Below, one piece after another: positions 41,937 through 50,743 of a stretch of DNA of 64,000 nt. Both the position numbers and the translations under genes were made by a program. This DNA is from Isoptericola luteus (GTDB lineage: Bacteria; Actinomycetota; Actinomycetes; Actinomycetales; Cellulomonadaceae). Positions within the stretch are counted from its first letter, which is position 1; each line of letters starts with the position of its first letter. The notes under the pieces are model-generated. The model searched no databases, was not told where the DNA came from, and was given only the letters and a program-made list of their open reading frames with translations. The stretch covers positions 1 through 64,000 of the forward strand of contig NZ_JAIXCQ010000001.1 of the NCBI RefSeq assembly GCF_020297055.1. The letters are read 5' to 3'.

Positions 41937-42734
41937 CGGACGGTCGCCGGGCACGCCGGCGTCACCGTGACCCGCGTGGTCGCCTCGGAGTGGACCAAGC
42001 TGGCCGGCCTGCGCGCGCCGGTGTGGGTCGTCGTGGCCACCGTCGCCGCAGCGGCGGCGCTCGCGGCAGTGCTCGGGATGTTCCTGCGGCCGGGGGACGG
42101 CGGCAGCGGGGCCACGCTGGTCGTCTCGGGGCACCTGCTCGTCCAGCTCGGACCGCTGGTGCTGGGCGTGCTGGTGGGTGCGGGCGAGTACGGCGCCGGC
42201 ACCGCGACGACGACGTTCACCGCCGTCCCCCGGCGGCTGCCGGTGCTCGCGGCGCAGGTGGCCGTGACGGCCGTCGTCGCGCTCGGCACCGCGGCCGCCG
42301 CCGTCGCCGCGGCGGCATGGGCGACGGCCGGCGTGCGGGCGGGCTCGGGGCTGGCGCTCGACCTCGGGGACGGCGAGACCGCCCGGGTCCTCGCCGGGTA
42401 CGTGCTCTCGCTGACGGGCGTGGCCCTCCTGGGGCTCGGCCTCGGTGCCCTGCTGCGCCGTCCCGCGGCGGCGTTCGGTGCGGCCGCGCTGCTGCTCGTC
42501 GTCGTGGACCACCTGCTCGCGACGAACCCGGGTCGGGTGACCGACACGGTCCGCGCCCTCCTGCCGGGCGCCGGGTCGCGCCTGCTGCTCGACGACGCAG
42601 GGCTGGCGTCCCTGGACGCGGCGAGCCTCGGCCCCGACCTCGGGCCGTGGGGCGGGGGCGTCGTCCTCGGACTGTGGGTGGCCGGCCTGCTCGCCGCCGC
42701 CGCGCTCCGGCTGCGCCGTGGCGACGTCGTCTGA
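41883..42734 (+). CDS. ABC-2 type permease, second copy
   Basis: A 283-residue protein if started at the first GTG (41883, overlapping the upstream stop). Alignment with its paralogue suggests that the conserved part begins near GTG 41967 (RVVASEWTKLAGLRAP). Shared segments with the first copy include QLGPLVLGVLVGAGEYG and FTAVPRRLPVLAAQ, so the two arose by tandem duplication and probably form the heterodimeric channel of one exporter. About six helices. The true start is uncertain because five GTGs lie in the repeat. Confidence 0.8.
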   Translation: MRVPVRALVRVLVRVPVRRTVAGHAGVTVTRVVASEWTKLAGLRAPVWVVVATVAAAAALAAVLGMFLRPGDGGSGATLVVSGHLLVQLGPLVLGVLVGAGEYGAGTATTTFTAVPRRLPVLAAQVAVTAVVALGTAAAAVAAAAWATAGVRAGSGLALDLGDGETARVLAGYVLSLTGVALLGLGLGALLRRPAAAFGAAALLLVVVDHLLATNPGRVTDTVRALLPGAGSRLLLDDAGLASLDAASLGPDLGPWGGGVVLGLWVAGLLAAAALRLRRGDVV

Positions 42735-42749
42735 GCGCGGGGAGCGGTC

Positions 42750-44171
42750 GTGACGGGCGGTGGGAGAGTGGGGGACGTGACGACCCACCGCGCGGCCGGC
42801 GCCCTCACCGCGGGGCAGGTGCAGCACCAGGGCCCGGTGCGGCGCCTGCTCGCGTCCCGGCCGTGGGTCGCCGACGTGGCCCTCCTCGGGCTCGTGCTGC
42901 TGCTCGGGCTGTTCGCCGCGGCGCTCGCCCTGCAGACCGTCGAGGGGTCCACCCGCATCGGCCTGTACCGGCCGGGCGACCCTGCCGGATGGCGGGTGCC
43001 GGCGGCGTCGCTGGCCGGCACGGTCGCCGGTGCGGGCCTCCTGACCCTGCGTCGCCGACGGCCGCTCGCGGTCGTCGTGGCGCTGGTGGCGCTGTCCGCC
43101 GCCTCGCTCGCGCTCGCGGGCGTGCTGGGGGTGCTGGGGGTCTGTCTCGCGGGTGCGCTGTACGCCGTGGCGGACGCCCGCAGCCCCGGGACCGCCTGGG
43201 CCGTCTGCGCGGCCGTGTTCGCCGTGCTGTCGGTGGCGATGTGGTCGTGGCAGGAGATCGGCCTCGCGGAGATCCTGCTGTGGAGCGAGCCGATCATGGA
43301 TCCCGCGGGCGAACCGGCCCGGCAGCTCGACGAGCCACCCTTCTCGGCCGGCCGGCGCTCGGCCTCGGTGTCCCTCCTGCTGGCGCTCCTGGTGCTGGGT
43401 GTCGCCGCCGGTTCGGCGGTGCGGGCCCGCCGCCTGCACGCCCTGGACATCGTCGAGCGGTACGAGGCGATGGCGCGGGACCGGGACCAGAGCGCCGCGA
43501 TCGCGCGCACGTCGGAGCGCGCCCGCATCTCCCGCGAGATGCACGACGTGGTCGCGCACAGCGTCTCCGTCATGGTGGCGCTCTCCGACGGGGCGGGCGC
43601 CGCGCTCGACCGTGCGCCCGAGCGCTCCCGCGAGGCGCTGCGGGAGCTGTCCCGCACCGGCCGGGAGGCGCTGTCGGACCTGCAGCGGGTGCTGGGCGCC
43701 CTCGACCCCGGTGACGACGACGCCGCACCCGCCGACCCGGGGACGGAGCCCGTCGGGACGGACCTCGGTGCTGTCGTCGAGCGGTTCCGCGCCGCCGGGC
43801 TGCCCGTGACCGCGCGCGGCCTCGACACCCCGCTGCCGCCGGACACCTCGCTGCGCCTCGCCGTCGTGCGCATCGTGACCGAGGGCCTGACCAACGTGCT
43901 CCGGCACGCGCCCGGCACGTCCGGCGTGCACGTCGCCGTGGAGCGCGGCACGGGCACGGTCGAGGTGGAGGTGCTCGACGACGGCGGCACGCGGCCGCCG
44001 TCCGGTGGTGGCAGCGGCCGCGGCATCCTCGGGATGCGGGAGCGGGCTGCGCTCCTCGGCGGGCGTGTCGACGCCGGCCCCCGGGCGGGCGGCGGGTGGC
44101 GGGTCCGCGTCGTGCTGCCCTGGGACGAACGGACCGACCCCCGCCCCGAGGACGACGAAGGAGACCGGTGA
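42750..44171 (+). CDS. NarL-type sensor histidine kinase
   Basis: A 473-residue kinase from GTG 42750 with GGGGAG upstream. N-terminal half with about five membrane helices and short loops (membrane-embedded sensing), then HisKA_3 with the phospho-His in ISREMHDVVAHSVSVM, and the HATPase_c domain (TEGLTNVLRHAPGTSG, GRGILGMRERAALLGG). It is followed immediately by its response regulator (ATGA overlap) and preceded by the ABC exporter, which is its likely target. Confidence 0.9.
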   Translation: MTGGGRVGDVTTHRAAGALTAGQVQHQGPVRRLLASRPWVADVALLGLVLLLGLFAAALALQTVEGSTRIGLYRPGDPAGWRVPAASLAGTVAGAGLLTLRRRRPLAVVVALVALSAASLALAGVLGVLGVCLAGALYAVADARSPGTAWAVCAAVFAVLSVAMWSWQEIGLAEILLWSEPIMDPAGEPARQLDEPPFSAGRRSASVSLLLALLVLGVAAGSAVRARRLHALDIVERYEAMARDRDQSAAIARTSERARISREMHDVVAHSVSVMVALSDGAGAALDRAPERSREALRELSRTGREALSDLQRVLGALDPGDDDAAPADPGTEPVGTDLGAVVERFRAAGLPVTARGLDTPLPPDTSLRLAVVRIVTEGLTNVLRHAPGTSGVHVAVERGTGTVEVEVLDDGGTRPPSGGGSGRGILGMRERAALLGGRVDAGPRAGGGWRVRVVLPWDERTDPRPEDDEGDR

Positions 44172-44869
44172 TGACCACGGTGCTGCTCGTGGACGACCAG
44201 GCGCTGCTGCGCATGGGCTTCCGCCTCGTGATCGAGTCCACCGACGACCTCGACGTCGTCGGTGAGGCGTCGGACGGCGCGAGCGCCATCGAGCAGGTCG
44301 CCGCGCTCGCCCCGGACGTCGTGCTCATGGACATCCGCATGCCGCGCATGGACGGCATCGAGGCCACGCGGCGCATCGTCGCGGAGCACCCGGCGGTGCG
44401 TGTGCTCGTGCTGACCACCTTCGACGTCGACGAGTACGCGTTCGCCGCGCTGCGCGCCGGGGCGAGCGGGTTCCTCCTGAAGAACGCGCGCCCCGACGAG
44501 CTCCTCGACGCGATCAGGACGGTGGCGACGGGGAGCTCGGTCGTCGCGCCGCGCGTCGTGCGCCGCATGCTCGACCTGTTCGCGCGGCACCTGCCCTCCG
44601 GGCAGCCGGACGACGGCGACGCCGCGGGGGACGGGCTGGACCCGCGGCTGCGTGCGCTCACGCCCCGCGAGCTCGACGTGCTGCGCGGGATCGCGGACGG
44701 GCTGTCCAACGCCGAGATCGCGGAACGTCTCGTCCTGTCGGCGACGACCGTGAAGACCCACGTCGGGAACGTCCTGGCCAAGCTCGCCGTCAGGGACCGG
44801 GTGCAGGCCGTGATCGCCGCGTACGAGTGCGGGCTCGTCGAGCCGGGCCAGGGGTTCAGGACCCGCTGA
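44171..44869 (+). CDS. NarL/LuxR-family response regulator
   Basis: A 232-residue regulator: receiver domain with DDQ near the start and phospho-Asp in VVLMDIRMPRMDG, the Lys in FLLKNARPDEL, and a LuxR-type HTH (LTPRELDVLRGIADGLSNAE, then TVKTHVGNVLAKL). It partners with the kinase encoded upstream and probably regulates the ABC genes at 40331-42734. Confidence 0.92.
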   Translation: MTTVLLVDDQALLRMGFRLVIESTDDLDVVGEASDGASAIEQVAALAPDVVLMDIRMPRMDGIEATRRIVAEHPAVRVLVLTTFDVDEYAFAALRAGASGFLLKNARPDELLDAIRTVATGSSVVAPRVVRRMLDLFARHLPSGQPDDGDAAGDGLDPRLRALTPRELDVLRGIADGLSNAEIAERLVLSATTVKTHVGNVLAKLAVRDRVQAVIAAYECGLVEPGQGFRTR

Positions 44870-45030
44870 CCCCGCGATGACCGTTGAGTGAATTCTGCTC
44901 TGGCGGGTGGCATGGCGCGGCAGCCTGGCGCACAGTAGGAACACGATGTGGTCGCCCGCGTCATCCGTGCGCGGGCCGATGTGCAAAGATGCGAGCGCTG
45001 CCGCATCGAGGCCAAGGGAGGTTCGCGGTC

Positions 45031-46947
45031 GTGACGCTTGCGCAAGGCGCTGACCAGGTGGAACGCCCTGGGTCGCGGACGTCCGGACGGCGGCTGCTGC
45101 GCCTGCTCGGCTCCGGCATGGCGGCCGGCTTCCTCGCGGTCGGCCTCGTCGCACTCCCGGTGATCGGCTCGCCCTCCGACCAGGCGCTGCTGCACGCGGA
45201 CCAGGAGCTGCCCGCGCAGGGTGCGGGCAGCCCGACGGGCGAGGGCGTGTCCGTCGGGATGATCGGGTCGGCGAACGACCGGCCGACGACCGTCGACGAG
45301 GTCCTGGACGTCCTCGAGCGCGCCGAGCTGGCCGCCCACGACGCCGGGGTCGAGATGACGCCGCAGATCGAGCAGGCGGCCGCCGAGCTGGGCATGCTCC
45401 TGAGCAGCTACCTCGGCCACCAGGAGAGCGTCGTGGAAGGGCTGCGCACGTTCGCGGCGCCGTCCGACGGGGACCAGGCCGCGTCGCTCGCGCCTCCGGT
45501 GCTGGCGCCCGAGACGGAGGCGCCGGCGCAGACGCCGGTCACGGTTCGGCCCGTCGCCCGCGTCGTGGGCCTCGGCCAGGGTGCGGAGCCGGACGACGAG
45601 GCTCCCGCCGGCGAGGTTTTCGCGGACGACGAGGCTGAGGCACGCGACCACGAGGCCGACGAGGTCACGTTCGACGACGTCGTGGTCGCCGCGACGCGTC
45701 TCGCCGGGCTGCTCGACCCGTCGACGGCGATCGGCGTCTCGGCGATCGTCCCGGCCGGCGGCGCCGACGGGAGCGCGGCGGTCCTCACGGCGAGCCTGCG
45801 CGCCGTCGTCGCGAAGTACGCGGGCAGCACGTCCGGGTTCGCGAACGGACGCATCCCGACATCGGCGCTGTGCCCCCTCGACTTCGCCCCCGGCCACATG
45901 CTGCGGTGCGACGCGGCCGATCAGCTCACGGCCCTGAACGAGCTGTACGAGAAGGAGTTCGGGTCCCCGATCCCGATGACCGACTCGTACCGCCCGTTCG
46001 AGGTGCAGGTCCGGCTCAAGATCACCAAGCCTCACCTTGCCGCGGTGCCCGGCACGTCGAACCACGGCTGGGGCCTCGCCGTCGACCTGTCGAACCCGAT
46101 CGCGGGCGGCGCGTCCGCCGAGTACGTGTGGCTGCGCGTGCACGGACCCGACTTCGGCTGGGACAACCCCTCGTGGGCGCGTCCGAACGGCTCCAAGCCC
46201 GAGCCGTGGCACTTCGAGTTCTTCGCCGCCGGTGCCATCCCGGACCGCGCGCAGAACGCCTCCGACGTCGGCGTGCGGGTGCGGGACGCGAGTGAGGACG
46301 GTCCGACGAAGCCGGCCGGCACCCCGTCCGACGACGGCAGCAAGGACACCTCCAGGACCGGCGCGGACAAGCCCCAGGACAGCACGAAGAAGCCCGCCGG
46401 CAAGGACACCGACAAGAAGACGCCCGCGAAGCCGGCGCCCACGCCCGCCCCGACCCCCACCGAGCCGTCGACCCCGTCTCCGTCCCCGACGCCCACGGAC
46501 CCGACCGAGCAGCCGACGGAGGAGCCGACGGAGGAGCCGACCCCGACGCCCACGGACCCGACCGAGGAGCCGACCGAGCCGACTCCGACCCCGACCCCGA
46601 CGCCCACGGACCCGACCGAGGAGCCGTCCGATCCGGAGCCGACCGACCCCCCGGCGGACGGCGGCGAGGGTGAAGAGGGCGACGAGGGCGACGAGGGCGA
46701 CGAGGGCGACGAGGGCGACGAGGGAGCAGAAGGCGGCGAGCAGTGCCCGACGGACGATGCGGCGGCGGAGACCGAGGACTCCGAGGCCTCGGATCCCGAC
46801 GCGGAGGGCACGGACACCGACGCGGCGGAGCCCGAGAGCGAGGAGCCGGAGAGCGACGGCGTCGACTGCGGTACGGATGACGAGAATGACTGCGCCACGG
46901 ACGCCGCCCACGACCTGGCGGCCAAGCAGGACGAGGACGACGCGTGA
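45031..46947 (+). CDS. VanY-like D-Ala-D-Ala carboxypeptidase with acidic repeat tail
   Basis: A 638-residue protein. GTG 45031 is preceded by AAGGGAGG. A basic N-terminus and membrane segment (GMAAGFLAVGLVALPVIG) direct export; then a helical domain. The M15B peptidase domain (~residues 270-410) has zinc ligands in SNHGWGLAVDL (His, Asp) and EPWHFEF (His) and the TDSYRPFEVQ motif. The C-terminal ~220 residues are low complexity: Pro/Thr repeats (DPTEEPT) and Asp-Glu-Gly repeats from 9-bp DNA units. It trims or cleaves peptidoglycan stem peptides at the cell surface. Confidence 0.85.
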   Translation: MTLAQGADQVERPGSRTSGRRLLRLLGSGMAAGFLAVGLVALPVIGSPSDQALLHADQELPAQGAGSPTGEGVSVGMIGSANDRPTTVDEVLDVLERAELAAHDAGVEMTPQIEQAAAELGMLLSSYLGHQESVVEGLRTFAAPSDGDQAASLAPPVLAPETEAPAQTPVTVRPVARVVGLGQGAEPDDEAPAGEVFADDEAEARDHEADEVTFDDVVVAATRLAGLLDPSTAIGVSAIVPAGGADGSAAVLTASLRAVVAKYAGSTSGFANGRIPTSALCPLDFAPGHMLRCDAADQLTALNELYEKEFGSPIPMTDSYRPFEVQVRLKITKPHLAAVPGTSNHGWGLAVDLSNPIAGGASAEYVWLRVHGPDFGWDNPSWARPNGSKPEPWHFEFFAAGAIPDRAQNASDVGVRVRDASEDGPTKPAGTPSDDGSKDTSRTGADKPQDSTKKPAGKDTDKKTPAKPAPTPAPTPTEPSTPSPSPTPTDPTEQPTEEPTEEPTPTPTDPTEEPTEPTPTPTPTPTDPTEEPSDPEPTDPPADGGEGEEGDEGDEGDEGDEGDEGAEGGEQCPTDDAAAETEDSEASDPDAEGTDTDAAEPESEEPESDGVDCGTDDENDCATDAAHDLAAKQDEDDA

Positions 46948-46972
46948 CGCCGTCGTCCCGGCGCGCCGCACG

Positions 46973-47485
46973 ATGAGCGGCCCGGCCGCTGCCGACGGGC
47001 CGCGCACCGAGACGGACGGCGAGCGGCGGTCCCGGCAGGCGCTGGAGGCGTCGGGGATCCCGTTCGAGCTGGTGCGGCACGGCCGGGTGGCATCCCTCGA
47101 GGAGGCGGCGCGGGTCCGCGGCGTGTCGCCGGAACAGATCGTCAAGAGCATCGTGGTGCGCCGGGGCGAGGGTGATTTCCTTTTCGTCCTCGTGCCGGGC
47201 GGCCGCACGATCGCCTGGCCCCGCCTCCGGGCGCTGTTGGGCGTGACCCGGCTGTCGATGCCGGACAAGGACGTCGCGCGGGACGTCACGGGCTACGAGC
47301 GCGGCACGATCACGCCGTTCGGCTCGACGACACCGTGGCCGGTGGTCGCGGACCTGCGCGTCGCCGGCAAGGTCTCGGTCGGGGCCGGCGGGCACGGGGT
47401 GGCGGCCACGCTCGACGGCGCGGAGATGGTGCGCGTGCTCGGCGCCCAGGTCGCCGACGTCACGGACCCGGAACCCTCGGGATGA
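46973..47485 (+). CDS. YbaK/EbsC-type aminoacyl-tRNA deacylase
   Basis: A 170-residue protein of the YbaK/ProX fold, which hydrolyses mischarged tRNAs such as Cys-tRNA(Pro) or Ala-tRNA(Pro). Marks: IPFELVRHGRVASLEEAARV, EQIVKSIVVR with the conserved Lys, FVLVPGGRTIAW, and FGSTTPWPVVADL near the end. The ATG at 46973 is used. It follows the VanY-like gene by 25 bp. Confidence 0.85.
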   Translation: MSGPAAADGPRTETDGERRSRQALEASGIPFELVRHGRVASLEEAARVRGVSPEQIVKSIVVRRGEGDFLFVLVPGGRTIAWPRLRALLGVTRLSMPDKDVARDVTGYERGTITPFGSTTPWPVVADLRVAGKVSVGAGGHGVAATLDGAEMVRVLGAQVADVTDPEPSG

Positions 47486-47655
47486 GGTGTGCCCCTGGGG
47501 GTGAGACCATGACCGGCAGCGGACGGACGCCACCCGGTGAGGGTGGACGAATCCACACGGCGGGGGAACACTCGACGCGGGCCCGTTGTTCGGAGCCATA
47601 TCCGAGGGACCCGCTCGCCGATCGGCATTCGCACGTACGGGAGCTTCACGACGAC

Positions 47656-48024
47656 ATGGACATCGACATCAGCACTGAGCCGGAGCCCAGCTCGGGCATC
47701 TCGACACGCAACTCCGACGACGCGACCGTCCTGACCCTGTGGGGCGAGGTGGACGCGGCGCTGCGCGAGGCCGCGAGCGACGCCATGGCGGCGCTGGCGG
47801 TGCGAGGCACGGTGCGCCCGATCGTGCTCGACGTCCGCGACGTCACCTTCATCGACTCGTCGGGCATCGCCTTCATCCTGCAGGTGTACATGCTCGGTCA
47901 GGAGACCGGGACGCCGGTGCGCCTCCGCGACCCGTCCGACGCCGTGTCCGAGGTGCTGGAGATGGTCGGCATGGGCGGCCGGATCCCCGTCGACGCGTCG
48001 GAGCCGACGGGCCGCGTCGGCTGA
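47656..48024 (+). CDS. STAS-domain anti-anti-sigma factor
   Basis: A 122-residue STAS protein: TVLTLWGEVDAALREAASDA, then the phosphorylation loop VTFIDSSGIAFILQV. Such proteins bind anti-sigma kinases of the RsbW/SpoIIAB type. Start ATG 47656 gives the normal family length; the frame is open upstream. No kinase gene is adjacent. Proposed role: partner-switching control of a stress sigma factor. Confidence 0.85.
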   Translation: MDIDISTEPEPSSGISTRNSDDATVLTLWGEVDAALREAASDAMAALAVRGTVRPIVLDVRDVTFIDSSGIAFILQVYMLGQETGTPVRLRDPSDAVSEVLEMVGMGGRIPVDASEPTGRVG

Positions 48025-48046
48025 CGCCGCCGCCCGCCGCCCTCGG

Positions 48047-49234
48047 ATGACCTTGACATTCGCCGCCGTCGACTCCGCGCGGGTGCGCGCGGCTCGCCTC
48101 GACGCGCTGCACCTGCGGCCGGACGTCGCGGGCGGCGCGCAGGACCTGACGTCGGCCGTCGCGCACCTGCTGGCCGTGCAGGGACAGGAGCTGCAGCCCG
48201 CGCTGTGGGGCCTGTCGCGCCGGGTCGCCCCGTCTCCCGGCGCGACGTCGTCTCCCGGTCGCACGGAGGCCAACGCCCTGCTCGCCGCCGGCGAGGTGCT
48301 GCGCACGCACGTGCTCCGCCCCACCTGGCACCTGCTGCGGCCCGACGACGCCCGCTGGCTGGTCCGGCTCACGGGCGAGCGCGTGGCACGGCTCGTGGCG
48401 TCCACGGAGCGGAGCTGGGGGATGGGCGACCTGGGCCCCGGCGTCGACGCCGTCGCGGCCGAGGTGGCCGACGGGCCGCGGACCCGCGCCGAGCTCAAGG
48501 AGGCGCTCGTCGCTCGCGGGCTGCTGGCCGCGGACGCGCCGGGGGTCGTGTTCACGCACGTGCTCATCCGGGCCGAGATCGGCCGCCTGGTCATCAGCGG
48601 ACCGCCCACGGAGGGCCGGCCCACGCAGCACCAGACCTATGCGGCGTTCGACGACCGCGTCCCGTCGGGGTACGGGCCGCTCGGCGAGCGGTACGACGCC
48701 CAGGAGGCCGTGCTGGAGCTGTGGCGGCGCTACCTGCCGGCGCGCGCCTTCGCGACGGTGAACGACCTGCGCCTGTGGAGCGACATCACCGTCAGCGCCC
48801 TGCGCCGCGGGCTCGCGGTGCTCGAGGACGCGGGGGAGGTGGTGCGGCTGCCCGGCGCCGGCGACCTGGAGGGCCTGGAGCTGGTCGCCACGCGCGAGAC
48901 CGCTGAGCGGTGGTCCGGCGCGGGGATCCCCGTCCCCTCGCGCGCCGGCCCGGTCGTGGACCTCCTCCAGGCGTACGACGAGCTCCTCCTGTCCTACCGC
49001 GAGACGCGGCACGTCGTCCTCGACCCCGCGCTGCCGCTGCCGGACCGGACGGGGTCGTTCGTCCACACGGTCCTGGTGGACGGCGTCGTCGCGGGTCGTT
49101 GGCGGTGGCCAGCGGGCCGTGCGGTCGACGCCGAGCACCCCGTCGAGGTGCAGTGGATGCGCGACCCGACGCCTGCGGAGCGCGCCGCGCTCGACGAGCA
49201 GTCGGCCGAGCTCGGCGCCTACCTGGCGCGCTGA
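48047..49234 (+). CDS. winged-helix DNA-binding protein (HTH_42 family)
   Basis: A 395-residue protein of the AlkZ/YcaQ-like winged-helix family: QDLTSAVAHLLAVQGQELQP with LWGLSRRV, LRPTWHLLRPDDARWLVRLT, and the C-terminal VDGVVAGRWRW. Some relatives are DNA glycosylases acting on interstrand crosslinks, but the catalytic QxQ/D pattern of AlkZ is not clearly present here (QGQE appears near residue 48). Cytosolic. It lies 22 bp after the STAS gene. Confidence 0.8.
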   Translation: MTLTFAAVDSARVRAARLDALHLRPDVAGGAQDLTSAVAHLLAVQGQELQPALWGLSRRVAPSPGATSSPGRTEANALLAAGEVLRTHVLRPTWHLLRPDDARWLVRLTGERVARLVASTERSWGMGDLGPGVDAVAAEVADGPRTRAELKEALVARGLLAADAPGVVFTHVLIRAEIGRLVISGPPTEGRPTQHQTYAAFDDRVPSGYGPLGERYDAQEAVLELWRRYLPARAFATVNDLRLWSDITVSALRRGLAVLEDAGEVVRLPGAGDLEGLELVATRETAERWSGAGIPVPSRAGPVVDLLQAYDELLLSYRETRHVVLDPALPLPDRTGSFVHTVLVDGVVAGRWRWPAGRAVDAEHPVEVQWMRDPTPAERAALDEQSAELGAYLAR

Positions 49235-49305
49235 GGTCGGTCGGAAGGACGACCGAGGATCCCCCCGGAGGCGGATTCCGTCGTCCGCGCCCAGATGGCA
49301 GGGTG

Positions 49306-50586
49306 GTGATCGTGCATCAGAACTGGGCTCGCAACCTCACGTACTCGGCGCGGGAGCTCGTGCGCCCCACCAGCCTCGAGCAGCTCGCGGAGGTGCTCAC
49401 GGGTGACGAGCCCGTGCGCGCTCTCGGCTCGCGGCACTCGTTCAACGACGTCGCGGACACGCACGGCGTGCACGTCCAGGTGGACGCGCTCGACGACGGC
49501 CGCCCGGCGGTGGACCCGCTCACGCCCGACGGCGAGTCGACCGGCGTCGTGTCGGTCAACGCCGGCCTGCGGTACGGCGAGGTGTCGCGCGGCCTGCACG
49601 CCACGGGCCGCGGCCTGGGGAACCTGGCCTCCCTGCCGCACATCTCCATCGCGGGTGCGGTCGCCACGGCGACGCACGGGTCTGGCGACGCGAACCAGAG
49701 TCTCGCGAGCTCTGTCGTCGGCCTGGAGCTCATGACGCCGAACGGCGAGCTGCGGCGCCTGACCCGCGACGAGCACCCGGACGTGTTCGGCGGCTGCGTG
49801 GTGTCCCTCGGCGCGCTCGGCGTCGTGACGCGGGTGGAGCTGCTCACCGTGCCCACCTACGCCGTGCGGCAGGACGTGGCGGCCCACGTGCCGTGGGACG
49901 CGTTCGTGAGCGACTTCGACGCGATCACCGGGTCGGCGTACTCGGTGAGCGCCTTCACGAGCTGGGACGAGCCGGACGTGCGGCACGTGTGGTTCAAGTC
50001 GCTGGCGGGGGCCGACGGCGGGAACCGCCCGGACGTGCCGGCCTCCGTCCGGTCGTGGGCCGGCGCGCCCGTGCACCCGCTGCCCGGCGTGGACCCGGCG
50101 GCGTGCACCGAGCAACTCGGCGTCGCGGGGCCGTGGAACGACCGGCTGAGCCACTTCCGGCTCGAGTTCACGCCGTCGGCGGGCGACGAGATCCAGTCGG
50201 AGTACCTGTTCCCGCGGCGGAAGCTGGGGGCCGCCGTCGAGGCGATGCGCGCGATCTCGGCCACGGTGGGCCCGCTGCTGCAGACCAGCGAGATCCGCAC
50301 GATCGCGCCCGACGACCTGTGGCTGAGCCCGTTCGACGAGCCGTCCGTGGGCTTCCACTTCACCTGGCTGTCGCGGCCCGCCGAGGTGCTGGCCGTGCTG
50401 CCCGACGTCGAGCGGGCGCTGATGCCGCTGGGTGCGCGGCCGCACTGGGGCAAGGTGAGCACCGTCGACGCGCGCGACCAGGCGGAGCTGTACCCCCGGT
50501 TCGCGGACTTCCGGCAGCTCGCCGACCGGCTCGACCCGGAGGGTCGCCTGCGCGGGGGCCTCGTGGGGCGCCTGCTCGCCGACTGA
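49306..50586 (+). CDS. alditol/xylitol oxidase-like FAD-dependent oxidase
   Basis: A 426-residue protein of the FAD-linked aldonolactone oxidase family. The covalent FAD site is GSRHSFNDVADT (His), the FAD-binding domain continues with LPHISIAGAVATATHGSGD, and the C-terminal domain has the HWGKVSTV motif. AldO-type enzymes oxidise xylitol or sorbitol with release of H2O2. The start may be GTG 49306 or 49303; no strong SD is seen. Confidence 0.88.
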   Translation: MIVHQNWARNLTYSARELVRPTSLEQLAEVLTGDEPVRALGSRHSFNDVADTHGVHVQVDALDDGRPAVDPLTPDGESTGVVSVNAGLRYGEVSRGLHATGRGLGNLASLPHISIAGAVATATHGSGDANQSLASSVVGLELMTPNGELRRLTRDEHPDVFGGCVVSLGALGVVTRVELLTVPTYAVRQDVAAHVPWDAFVSDFDAITGSAYSVSAFTSWDEPDVRHVWFKSLAGADGGNRPDVPASVRSWAGAPVHPLPGVDPAACTEQLGVAGPWNDRLSHFRLEFTPSAGDEIQSEYLFPRRKLGAAVEAMRAISATVGPLLQTSEIRTIAPDDLWLSPFDEPSVGFHFTWLSRPAEVLAVLPDVERALMPLGARPHWGKVSTVDARDQAELYPRFADFRQLADRLDPEGRLRGGLVGRLLAD

Positions 50587-50743
50587 CCGGCGTCGCCCGC
50601 GGACGGCGGTACGACGACGCCGATCCGCCGTCGGATCCGCGGCACGCCGGGCCGGCTTCGGATGCCGAGAGGGCCGGATGCGCGCATCATCGCTCGTGAG
50701 ACACGTTTGACGCGGCGGTGATCACCATGGAGGTTCGTCACCT

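Noticed and set aside
41019-43931. 970-codon minus-strand open frame (and similar long antisense frames at 43570-47289, 4899-7448, 38250-40319, 142-1542)
   Set aside because: All are low-complexity Arg/Gly/Pro/Ala shadows of well-supported genes on the other strand, produced by high GC third positions.
46500-46740. Tandem DNA repeats (DPTEEPT-coding and 9-bp GACGAGGGC units)
   Set aside because: They are the expected low-complexity linker and acidic tail of the secreted VanY-like protein, not a separate element.
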